Under the pieces are notes generated by a model, which saw only the letters and a program-made list of their open reading frames with translations, did not search any database and had not been told where the DNA came from. Shown in pieces: positions 54,590-64,000 of a DNA stretch of 64,000 nucleotides. The stretch is from NCBI GenBank assembly GCA_905178155.1, contig CAJINV010000006.1, positions 1,427,876-1,491,875 on the forward strand. Reading direction: 5' to 3'. The stretch comes from Amoebophrya sp. A120 (taxonomy: Eukaryota > Sar > Dinophyceae > Syndiniales > Amoebophryaceae). A program made the translations under genes and the position numbers. The number at the start of each line of letters is the position of its first letter. Position 1 is the first letter of the stretch.

Positions 54590-55693
54590 TAGAGTTGTCA
54601 ACATCTTCACTACAGAAGTATTTGGCTCCACTCCGTGCTACTCTGAGCGTCCGATTCTCGCTGATCATCAGGTGATTGATTCATGCTGGCACAGAAGGTG
54701 GATCTTCATCTTCATGGGAACAAAGAGGCAACGTTGATTAGCGTCTAGCTACAAGTAGTTCAAAGAAGACGATGGAAAACAAAAAGACTTCGTACGAGGA
54801 CTTCTAGCGGACTAACTTCTATGTCAACTCATTTATACTTGTTTTTTTTGTTCAACTTCTTTCTTGTCTCGGTGGCTTACTACCCTGCATCGGTAACTCC
54901 GAGGAAAATCGGTACGCGTGGGTGGGCCAGAGGTGTAGTGAATGCGAATCAACAAAGTATTGTGTGGATTCTGTCTAAAGGTAAAGATGGTCATCGTGAA
55001 GATCGTGAAGATGGCACAAGACCTAGAATAAAAATATAACAAAATGGCACTTCGTGCTCGAGCTACTAGTTGCCCACCGTGAACAAAGAAGATCCCGTTT
55101 ACCTACAAATTCGGTCAAGAAATCTCGATCTCAGAAAGTCCAGAAAAAAAAAAGTTATTCGACCCCGCATCGTATTACAGTTGTGAAAAGCAAATCTACA
55201 TCGTAAAATCCGGCTTCGGAAGTGCTGGCAAACGATTCTTCGGTTGGATCCATTGTAAGATGTTGAGAGGGCTGCTCGGAAGATGAGGGCGTCTCCGTAA
55301 CTAACCAAACACCTGATCATCCTCGGAAAATTTCCGACCTCTGAGTGCGACTGGAGTTTCGGTTCTTTTTGCAACACAGAGATCATTTCATGCAATTCAA
55401 CAACTGTGATTTTTATGCTTCCTCCATACACATCAGGCCCCTGATTATTCTATTCACGCAATAGTCAACATCAAGTCTTGAGACCATCTCTAGTACAAAG
55501 CTTGAACTTGTTATCCGCAACAGCAACCATCAAAAAGCAACAACTCACAAAGAAAGCCTGCTCAGCGCATAATAATCGCATTCTGATCTCGCACACTAAT
55601 CGCCTTCTGATCTGGTTTTAGATCCGAGACTAGGTTTGATTCATTTTTTTGATAAGAATTTCTCGGTCCTGCTCCCGCCCTGTCCAAATAAAA
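54590..55693. other. Intergenic, nothing supported
   Basis: Short frames on both strands only; no introner arms. Confidence 0.5.
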
Positions 55694-56062
55694 ATGAAGG
55701 TGCTCTTCACTCTTGGTGCCAATACCGCAGCGCTGGTACTATTGGCCTCCTTGTCCTTGTTTTCCGAGAACATTTTTGCGGTCAATGCCGTGAAGGTGGA
55801 TGGCCGTCGTGGCCAAGAGAGTAATCATCTTGCGGCGACGGGACTTGCGATGCACCCTCGTCCGTTCGAGTTCGCCGGAGGACCCGCTGATGCGAGTCGT
55901 GTTCACGCAGAGTGCGTGGAAGGCTGCTTGGCATTCCTACAACATAGCAAGAAGAAGGCAGCCCGGGGAACAGCCAGTGCGAAAGCAGAAGCAGGGAAGG
56001 AACGGCTTTCGCGTCCGCAGTTGCAGTTGGAGGCCCAACAAGGATTGACCAGCCACAACTAG
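55694..56062 (+). CDS. Small secreted protein, 122 aa
   Basis: The ATG at 55694 (AAAAATGAAG) starts a clear signal peptide (MKVLFTLGANTAALVLLASL, probable cleavage after about residue 30, near VNA-VK). The mature part is short, basic and has two close cysteines (HAECVEGCLAF) and a Lys/Ala-rich C-terminus. No introns are needed. No family recognised. A parasite-type secreted factor is possible but speculative. Confidence 0.65.
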   Translation: MKVLFTLGANTAALVLLASLSLFSENIFAVNAVKVDGRRGQESNHLAATGLAMHPRPFEFAGGPADASRVHAECVEGCLAFLQHSKKKAARGTASAKAEAGKERLSRPQLQLEAQQGLTSHN

Positions 56063-57482
56063 TGCCCCGGATGAAATAAACGTCCTCAATAGTGAACAGA
56101 AACACAGTGCAGTCGGGCATGATGTTTCTTCGAACCTGGCTGTCCTTCGATACTCCGAGCAGCTTGATTCGGCAGAGTATAGTAAAACGCTGTGGCCGGT
56201 GGAAAAACAGAAAATTGTACGATGGAGGGCTCCAAGACTGGACGAGCCGGCGTTTGTGAGTTACTAGCCTTAAAGAAGTTTAAACCCTTTTGGGTTTTTT
56301 TTTGAAATGTACTGTATGAACTCTACCAAGAACAGCAGGAGCGTACGGCAGAAAAGCCAAAAAGTAGCAAGACGAAGCATATTTGCTTTAACGCTCACTG
56401 CAAAATTTTTTGCTTCCGCCCCCATAATTTCTTCTCAAAGTGCTGAGATTGTGAGTGACTCTGTATGATTAAAGGGCATTATAGTATTCTACGTAGATGT
56501 CCATTCTTGAGGAACATCAACACGGAATACGAATAAAGACCACATCTACATGTAAACACAAGTACTCAAACACTCAACCCCAAGATCCTGGATTTGTTCC
56601 ACTTGTGCTGGAGATCCTGGATTTGTTCCAGTACCCTCAAATACAACGGAACACCAGCTGGCTACGATCACAACAACTCTTGTTTGGAAACTTCTTCAAA
56701 CAATCGCAAAAACCGATATTTTGAAGCAAAACGTAACGTAGCATCACACCAGATTGTCTTATGTACGGAGGACCAATCGCGGAGCCTCTCGCACCGAGCA
56801 GGCTCTGGTTTTGGTGCTTGTGTTTTCATCTGCTGAAGATATAACGGTGTAGTACTTTAAGGTGTTCAAGTTTATCGAATTCGGCTTTGCCCAGGAGCGC
56901 AGAAACGGTAGTTCTTGAGCGCGTTCTTTCATTGATCGCGCTGTCGGTTCCGTTAGCGGTTGTATGAAATGGAAATCATTGTATTAATACGGCATTAGAG
57001 AAATTTTGCGAAGCTTTGTTCGTCTTGTTCTTTTCTTTCTACCGACCACGGCTGTTCGAAAAATCGGCTAATGTTCCGGAGCTGCCAAACCGAACAAGAA
57101 CGACCAGTGCTGATTTCGAGTACTTTGGGCTGGACAATGAAGCTGCACGAGGAACAAGGACACGGCCGAAAATTTTTGCGGTTAATACTTTGACCGGCTG
57201 GAGCTGCTGAAAAGAACGAGCACCCCGCACGAAGAGCGACGAAGATGATGTGGACCCCGCCTCTATCGTACGGAAAACAAGATGAAACTGTGTAAAGTGC
57301 CTGGATTTTTCGGAATCACAGCACGACAGTTGACGCTGCAGATGCACTCTGTATGTATGTTTACAAAAAAATAACCCTGTCTGCAAGGGCTTGCATGAGA
57401 AGAATTGATTATATGCAATGGACTGTGGCACTCACACAGCTTTTATTTCTTTTTTCGGGCACAGCTTCCACCCCCGCCACCA
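56063..57482. other. Intergenic, short direct repeat only
   Basis: ATCCTGGATTTGTTCCA occurs twice in direct orientation (near 56585 and 56616). Small frames at 56497-56724 and 57016-57210 lack support. Confidence 0.4.
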
Positions 57483-60400
57483 ATGGACCACGACAGCATC
57501 AACCTGCAGCAGTACAACCACAAAGGGAAAGGGATTTCGATTTCCGGAGCTGGCGCGGAGCCAAGTATGAGCAGTTGCAACAGGGGCGAGCATAAGTATA
57601 GCAAGTCCACCAAGTCACCAAAAGGACAACGGCACGGGACCAGACGCACGGGGACCGGCGTGTTCTTGGGCAACATCTTAAATCTTCGCTTCTGCAGCTG
57701 GCCGTCCTGTTGCTCGTGGTCTCTAGCAGCGGTAGTGCGACAGCAGTACAAGAAGATAAAACGCGGCTGTTGCAGCCGCGGTCAGCTGCCGCCTCGTCGA
57801 AAGTCATGCATTCCTTCTTCTTCAAATTGCGGTAGAATTGTGGTAAGAATACTCTGTGGGCCGAAGTCTATCTGGAATGTTGCTCTCTTGGCGGTGTTCC
57901 TGTGGCTACTTACCGCTGTCTTGTTGTACGTGGCGGTCGTGGGTGCGGGTGGGTGGTTCTTTTCGCCAAGTGGAAAAAACTACACCGATGTTGAGGATAT
58001 AGTGGTCCGGAATAGAATTCTACTTCTAGGTAACCTCAGCTGCACGCTGGTACTGCAACTGTGCCTTACATCCCTCGTCACGCGGTTCATAAGCGAGCTG
58101 GAAAAAAGCGGGTGTTTCGGAAATGGTAGAGGGAAAATAAATCGAACTGAAGAAGAAGAAGACCATCGGAAAACAAGGAACAAAAGGAAAAGAAGGAGAA
58201 GCCAAGAAACAATAAATCGCGCTGCCTACAACCGGGTTGTGACCCGGATTTTCCAGAAGCACTACTTCAAACGGCACAGAGCATTACTGTACAAAGGTAC
58301 TGGGAGTTCTTCTTGTCATGCGGAAATACAAGTACAACCCCTTGATGCAGCGCCGGCACCAGTTTCTGGTACACACTCAACATCTTCCGAAACGGCAGCA
58401 GCGCCATCTAGTACAGCAGCTCCTGGGCGTCGCACCAGCACTACTTATCTTCCGTCGATGGATTTCCTGTCCGAAAACCTCGTCCGGGCAACCGTAGACG
58501 AGTTTTACGAAAGAGACCAGAAAAGGGTAGAATTTTTGGAACGCCACCTGTCCCCGGCGCTGACGGTTGTCAGTGTCGTGTTTCTGTTTCTCGCCGCTGT
58601 TTTCGGGGTTGCCAGTTGGTGGTTGTTGGGAACAACTTTCTTTGATGCAGGACGAGGAGATTCTGACCTCTTACAAGAAGTATCGTCGGAGGAGGTGAAC
58701 GACGGGCAGCACGAGGCAATGGAAAGCAACGGGGAACTATCAAAGCAAAATGAAGCCTACAACAGAAGTGCCCAGTTTCTTCTTTTCCACCTACTTCCAG
58801 CCCAGCTCCTGCTTTTCCTGACCACAACACTTTTCCCCATACTAGCCTTCGTCACGTTTTTCATTTTGAAGAAGCTCTTGGTCGATACAATTCTAAAGCG
58901 CAGTATTTTCAAATATCCTGTGCAAAAGTATCGTACTCGTAGTAATCGCAGTCACGCATGACAAATCTCCATCTCAAGGCCAAACAGCATGACAGATCTC
59001 ATTTGTCATGCTGAGCTAATTTGTAATGCAATTTACTGCTAGTACGATACTTTTGCAATGCATATCAAATCCCGGATGGCGAAAGTCGACGCGTTCCGGC
59101 TGGCAGAGGACATTGAGAGCCAATTCGTGGATGGAAATCCGTTGAGCGTAAACTTGAACGGACCAGCTGGAGGAGGACCTCCGCGAGCTGGGGAGCATAT
59201 TCGTTGTGGAGAGCAGGGATTACAAAACGTATCCGCAACTTGTTCCGCCGGCACTGTGGAAAGCCTATTGCGGGACCTGTTGGTGTCCGAAGCGCTAATT
59301 TTCGGAACTCGAGCTACTAGTAGTTGCGCAAATAAGGGAAATTATTTGGGGATTCGTCGTGACAGCATCAACCCATTCTTTTCCTGCTACTTGCCGGGAA
59401 TCGCGGCGGCTGCACTGGTGGTGGTGTTTATGACTAGTCTTTGTGCCGCCGCAGTGACCTTCTCGTGCTTTTCCTGTAGTACTTCTCGGGGAAACAGCAT
59501 GACAATTCGCTCCGTGGGCCCTAGCAGTAGCAGCTCGGCGGTACTGCTTGCGTGGACGGTAGCATCTGGGTTTCTTCTCTGCCTTTTGTTCTGGCGCACG
59601 TACTCCGAGAGGGGCAGCTCCTGTAGGAAGATGAAAAACAGCACACAAGAACGACAGCTTCTACAGCAGGAAGATCAACAGAGCTGCAGGCACAGGAGAG
59701 GCAGAAGGAAAACAAAAACTGCGGGAATTATGAACAAAGATTGCTCATCCGCCAGTCGAGACCGACGAAGTCACAACAACCACGCGAGGAGAAGGAAAAA
59801 AGCTGTACCGAGGACCAGCACACCTGAAGTAGATTTGATCACCTCCGACCTGCCGCTCCTCCGGGATTTCAAGCAGACTTTTCACGACTCAACCCTGTTC
59901 TATGGTGAGCAAAAACGTCCCCACACCAGAGTCAAATTGGAAAATCCGCTAGACAAATCACCCGGCTCTGGCTGTTGTGCATGACATGTTTCCCTCTGCA
60001 GTGTAGTACTGGTTAGCAAGGGAATCTGCGTGAGAAAGCCATTCTCTCATCCTGTTTATAGCATTACAAATTCCAAAAAACGATTGGAAAAGCCTCTTAT
60101 GGAGCTGCGCATTACTTCAAACGTCCCTGTCATTGCACATTTGCACGGCAACCCTGGGGTGGGGATGTTTTTACACAGAATATGTTCCGCGCGGTCGTTC
60201 TTTTCTTCGCGACGCCGATCATTTTCCTTATCGTTCTTCCGGTTTCGTTCTTCGCGAAAAGAATGGAAGTGTGGAGGGGCTATTGTTCTTATTTCTGGCG
60301 CGGAGATGATTTTTATGGACGCAGCGGGCCGCGCCGTGAGAAGTTGTTGTACCCCAGCGGGGATAAGAAGAATATTGGCAAAAACGTCTTGCTGAAGGCG

Positions 60401-63400
60401 AGCAAATATCAAGACGCATCGTCGGCGGAGAACGAAGAGCCCCAGGTGGAACCGGTTCTTGGCCAGAACAGGAACAAAATGAACCCAACAACAGGTGGCG
60501 AAGTAGATGAAGATGATGATTGTCACCCCTCTACTACCTCGTCGGAAGATTCGGTGACAGCGGCTGTGCGGAGGTTGAAAGACGTAGATGAAGATCGAAA
60601 CAGATCATCAACTACGGAGGAAGATACTGCCATGTTGGCCATGCAGAACGTAGATACAGTGGTTTGGTTGTCACCTTTCGGAAGCTGCTGTAGCAGTTGC
60701 GGTAGTACAACAACTATCAGCACCTTCTGCCGCCGTGTGGCAAACTCGTTCCGCAACAATTTCCTCTACACCCTTTTCACGGACCGAACCACCTACGTGT
60801 TGATAAAAATTTTCAACACGAAGAAAAAATCTTCTGGAACAACTACCTGGGGCACCCTTGCGACCGCGCATGACAGGAATAGTTTCTGTGAAACAAAAAA
60901 CGCATTCCAAATGAACGTCTTTTCGCAGTTACACAGACTTACCATGTGCTGTCTCGTTGTGCTTCTGATCGCATGGGGTTGGGGCTACTTTTTGGGGCTG
61001 CAGCAGCTGTTTCATTTTTCGACAACTTCATCTACCGACCATGCGGTCGTGCAGCAGGACGAAACAAGTCAATCCTCTTCTCCCCCTGGAAGATCTGATT
61101 TTTACAGTTCCCTTGCGATCCTTTTCGTGCTGGAGTGGGTCTTTCTCACACTTCTCTCCCCGGTTCTGGGTCTTGTGACCTCGCTGGTTCCGGTTTACGC
61201 GGTAAATGCGAGTTTGGTTTTCGACGGCGCATTTCTGTCGAACGAACGCCTGTTCCCATACCGATACCACGCCAACGACCAGAATGACACCGCATCATCA
61301 AACGGCGCCGCTGCCTTGTACGTGGTGGTGGCCCAAAACGCTTTACTCGCGTTGGTCTTCAATTTCATCCTCCGAGCGGCCCTACACCTGACACTGACGA
61401 AAATCCATATTGTGAGGAGATACCTGTCTGTTGGAGCTTACCACGTGATTTACCAAGTTTTACTTTTCCGGCCGAACAGATTCGAGACGTTTTGGAGACA
61501 GTGGGACCAAATTTTGGACAGATTGGTGGAGGAGGAGGAAGAGAGGTTGGTCGTTTTGGCACAAATAAACTACAGCGACTTCTACAACCCAGAGAATTCT
61601 TGTTCAGCATCTGATAGAATTTCTCCTGATGCGCCAGCGCCACAACTTCTGCTCACACAAAACTACAAATCCGTCCTTCTTCTCTGTCCCTACGGAATCC
61701 GGGCAATGTTGCAAGGCAGAAGGGAAAATTTATTTTCCTGTGCGACCGCATCTAGAACAAAGACAAACTACCTCACATTTTTCCCAGCTGTTCTGGTCGG
61801 AACTTGTTTAGGGTTCTTTTCGACCACTTGGATGCGCGAAGACCTGCAATTTGATGACACGATCTTGGACACTCCGGGCTGGCAACTACTCAACAGCACA
61901 CTCTCGAATCTTCTTCTCACCACCTACTTCGTCATCGCGCCGGGATATTTTTTCCTCTCCCTCGTCGCAAGAGTAGCAGTTGGGGGTCAGAGCGACCTGC
62001 TCACATCAACTTCATCTTCATCTTGTGTTGCAGGAACGCCAGGAGCTCCACATCGTCGTCCTCTTTCCACCCTCTACGAACGCCTCTTCCTGATCCCGAG
62101 AAGCGATTGTGACTCGATTGACTTGGACTACGAACTTCACGAACAGAAGACGCTCAAACTGTTGGAAAACGCGCTGCTTGAAAAGTTGATGCCGGTTCAG
62201 TACCGAACCTGTCTGGTGCTAGGTTCGAGTTGCGTCGCGATTGGGTTTTGGGGGTTGGTTTTGGCGTTGTTGGTTTCGAGCTTCCTCTTTATTGTCCATC
62301 CCTCAGCAGGTGGAGCGTCGTCGGGTTGTGCGCTACTTGCTGCCGAAAACGAAGAGGATCAAGAGGAACAACATCTGCTCTCATCTGGAAAGATGATTTT
62401 CCAGCCTTTGTTCGCAGTACCAATTTTCCTTCTCTGCATCGGCAACATTCTCTGTGCGATTTTTTACCGAAAAAAGCGGCTTTTAACCAAGAACGCGGTC
62501 GAAACGAGAAGACACAACATGCGGGAAGGGAATATTAAACGCGTGTCTATGACGGTGTCGGAGGAAGATATTGGGAGGTTCGGATACCCCTTGATAGCTG
62601 AAGATAGCAGCAGCAGCAGTCGCACCGGACTGCTGTCTGATAAACCTCGTGCGGGTCGTGACTGCATCACAATGGAATCGAAATCGAAAACTGCGACATC
62701 CGTACTACTGGCTGTTGGCTGCACAGTAGGAGTCAAAAGCGGATCAATCCAGGGCGGAGGGGGTAGTAGTTCATCTGGAGAACAACGACGAGACTACAGT
62801 CCGGGGACGAGAGGCGGGAGACATACAGACCAATCCACAGAAAATACGACGCCGTCGTCTACTGAGATAAACAAATCAGAAAGAACTACTACATCAGGCA
62901 GTGAAGTAGATGCTTCTTCGGATAGGAGTCCAAGCAGTGACGCAACAAGCAGCAGCTCCGCGGGCCGTCGGACAAGCCGCGGACGCCCAACAGCACGAGG
63001 ACTTTCACACAAGCGAAGGAGTAGCTCTAGTTCTCGTGTCGTGGTCACCAGCAATAAACATCGTACTATTACCAAGCACCCAAAGAACGAGAAGTTTCTC
63101 GCTTCGAGGTTTGTCACCGAGTTCTTGAACGTACGCGGGGGTACGACAAGAAGTGGAACGACCCGCGGTGGCACAAAGGATTATAGAGGAGCCACCGTTA
63201 ATACAGCAAGCTACAACTTGTCTTCCACGCGTCGAAACGAACGGAGGCAGGGTTTTTCAGCAAGTACTACATCTCCCTCTTGTCGTCCCTCCTTCCACCT
63301 GAAAAAAAGCCCACTTCTTTCCCTTCAATTCAACCCGATTTCCCTGACGTTCGAAATCGCAGACACGAGTTCGCCGCATTTCATCCACATCGGCCAGAGG

Positions 63401-64000
63401 CTTGTGGGGTATTTAGATTACAACGAGGAGAGCGAGGAGTACCTGAAATTGCAACGGGCAAAGCACAAGGACTTCGACAAACGGCAGCCTTCCAAGAAAA
63501 ACCCGCGCGGAAAGAAATTTTTTCAGTCCGCGGACCTGTTCTTGACCGATTTGAGCTTGGACAGGCGGGAAAGTAGTGCCGCTGTGGATCATGCCACGTC
63601 GAGGACTTCCAATGTTAACACCACCAGTTCATCTTCGACCGAGCAAAGATATACGGAGCACGCGTACAGGGAAGAAGATGGGTCTTGGTTAGTAGAGAAA
63701 AGGGCGAGGGAGTTTTTAGCCATGCGCCGGAGCTGTGAGTTGAAAACGAAAAGAGTTTCCACTGAAACCATTCAAACAACCACCACCACGCCGCCGAGAG
63801 TCGTGGGAACCACAATTGGTGCTGGGGCGGTTTTGTCGCTGCCTCCAGTGCATCAACAACATTCAGCTGCTGCGTTCTTGACCACGACAAGTAGCACAGA
63901 GCAGCAGCAGGCCGATGCAGCTGTGCTCCACCTTCCACAACAAGCCACCGTAGCAGCTCGGGGAAGCACCAGCAGCTCCGTGTTGGAGCTGAAAATTCCA
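57483..64000 (+). CDS. Giant polytopic membrane protein, at least 2025 aa, cut by the window edge
   Basis: Exons 57483-58913, 59070-59900, 60188-64000 and beyond; 6075 nt open in one frame. I checked the last exon codon by codon and found no stop. By eye there are about 14 hydrophobic segments: IWNVALLAVFLWLLTAVLLY, LSCTLVLQLCLTSLV, VVSVVFLFLAAVFGVASWWL, LLPAQLLLFLTTTLFPILAF, IAAAALVVVFMTSLCAAAV, AVLLAWTVASGFLLCLLFW, VVLFFATPIIFLIVLPVSFF, MCCLVVLLIAWGWGYFLG, LAILFVLEWVFLTLLSPVLG, LYVVVAQNALLALVFNFIL, PAVLVGTCLGFFST, LLLTTYFVIAPGYFFLSLV, VAIGFWGLVLALLVSSFLF and IFQPLFAVPIFLLCIGNILC. Between them are long Ser/Thr/Arg-rich loops. After the last segment comes a hydrophilic domain. The ATG at 57483 is the first in frame. 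No transporter or receptor family is recognised. Both introns are introners. Confidence 0.7.
58914..59064. mobile_element. F2 introner, 151 bp
   Basis: Left arm TATCCTGTGCAAAAGTATCG, right arm CGATACTTTTGCAATGCATA. Duplication TCAAA at 58909-58913 and 59065-59069. Excision joins RSIFK to SRMAKVDA. Confidence 0.96.
59901..60182. mobile_element. F6 introner, 282 bp
   Basis: Left arm TATGGTGAGCAAAAACGTCC then CCACACCAGAG; right arm CTGGGGTGGGGATGTTTTTA then CACAGAATA. Duplication TGTTC at 59896-59900 and 60183-60187. Excision joins HDSTLF to RAVVLFFA and opens the 3.8-kb last exon. Confidence 0.93.

Noticed and set aside
3216-60182. Introners as protein-coding transposons
   Set aside because: They are 116-344 bp long and none holds a frame that could encode a transposase; they are non-autonomous.

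Overview
The window is eukaryotic nuclear DNA. It most likely comes from a syndinian dinoflagellate of the Amoebophrya type. The reasons are genes all on one strand, exons cut by dozens of short non-GT-AG introns bounded by inverted repeats and target-site duplications (introner elements, known from published Amoebophrya genomes), and moderate GC. Species assignment is inference.

Layout, all on +: a signal-peptide-bearing RluA-type pseudouridine synthase (2027-8056); a TCF25/Rqc1 homologue (10017-17173); a small beta-rich, possibly SPRY-like protein (18660-19494); a PH-like protein (20023-22961); a Cys-rich tail-anchored protein (23776-24881); a small acidic protein (26023-26448); a GC-rich foldback block (26794-27930); a Ser/Thr-rich protein (28482-29656); a 93-bp minisatellite (about 29699-31330) inside an AT-rich repeat zone; an acidic protein (31940-32746); a histidine phosphatase (33606-36580); two tandem, apparently paralogous Cys-rich type I membrane proteins (37796-43277 and 44255-48358); proteasome lid subunit Rpn7 (49466-52845); two small proteins (53953-54589, 55694-56062); and a giant polytopic membrane protein that runs off the right edge (57483-64000).

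The dominant system is the introner population. I resolved 55 elements in about nine sequence families (named F1 to F9 here), covering about 12.7 kb or 20 percent of the window. All lie inside genes. Each is a short non-autonomous element starting TAT/TAC and ending ATA. Of the 55, 39 are flanked by identical 5-bp duplications and 11 by duplications with one mismatch. Removing the element plus one duplication copy restores the reading frame, and protein homology confirms this for TCF25, Rpn7, the pseudouridine synthase and the phosphatase. Different families share a subterminal TTTGTVATGC core. Eight ordinary GT-AG introns coexist with them and several also carry this core.

Neither an operon nor a metabolic pathway is evident. 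The recognised genes are housekeeping (rRNA/tRNA modification, ribosome quality control, proteasome), mixed with surface or membrane proteins. Coordinates of multi-exon genes are spans; exon lists are in the evidence.
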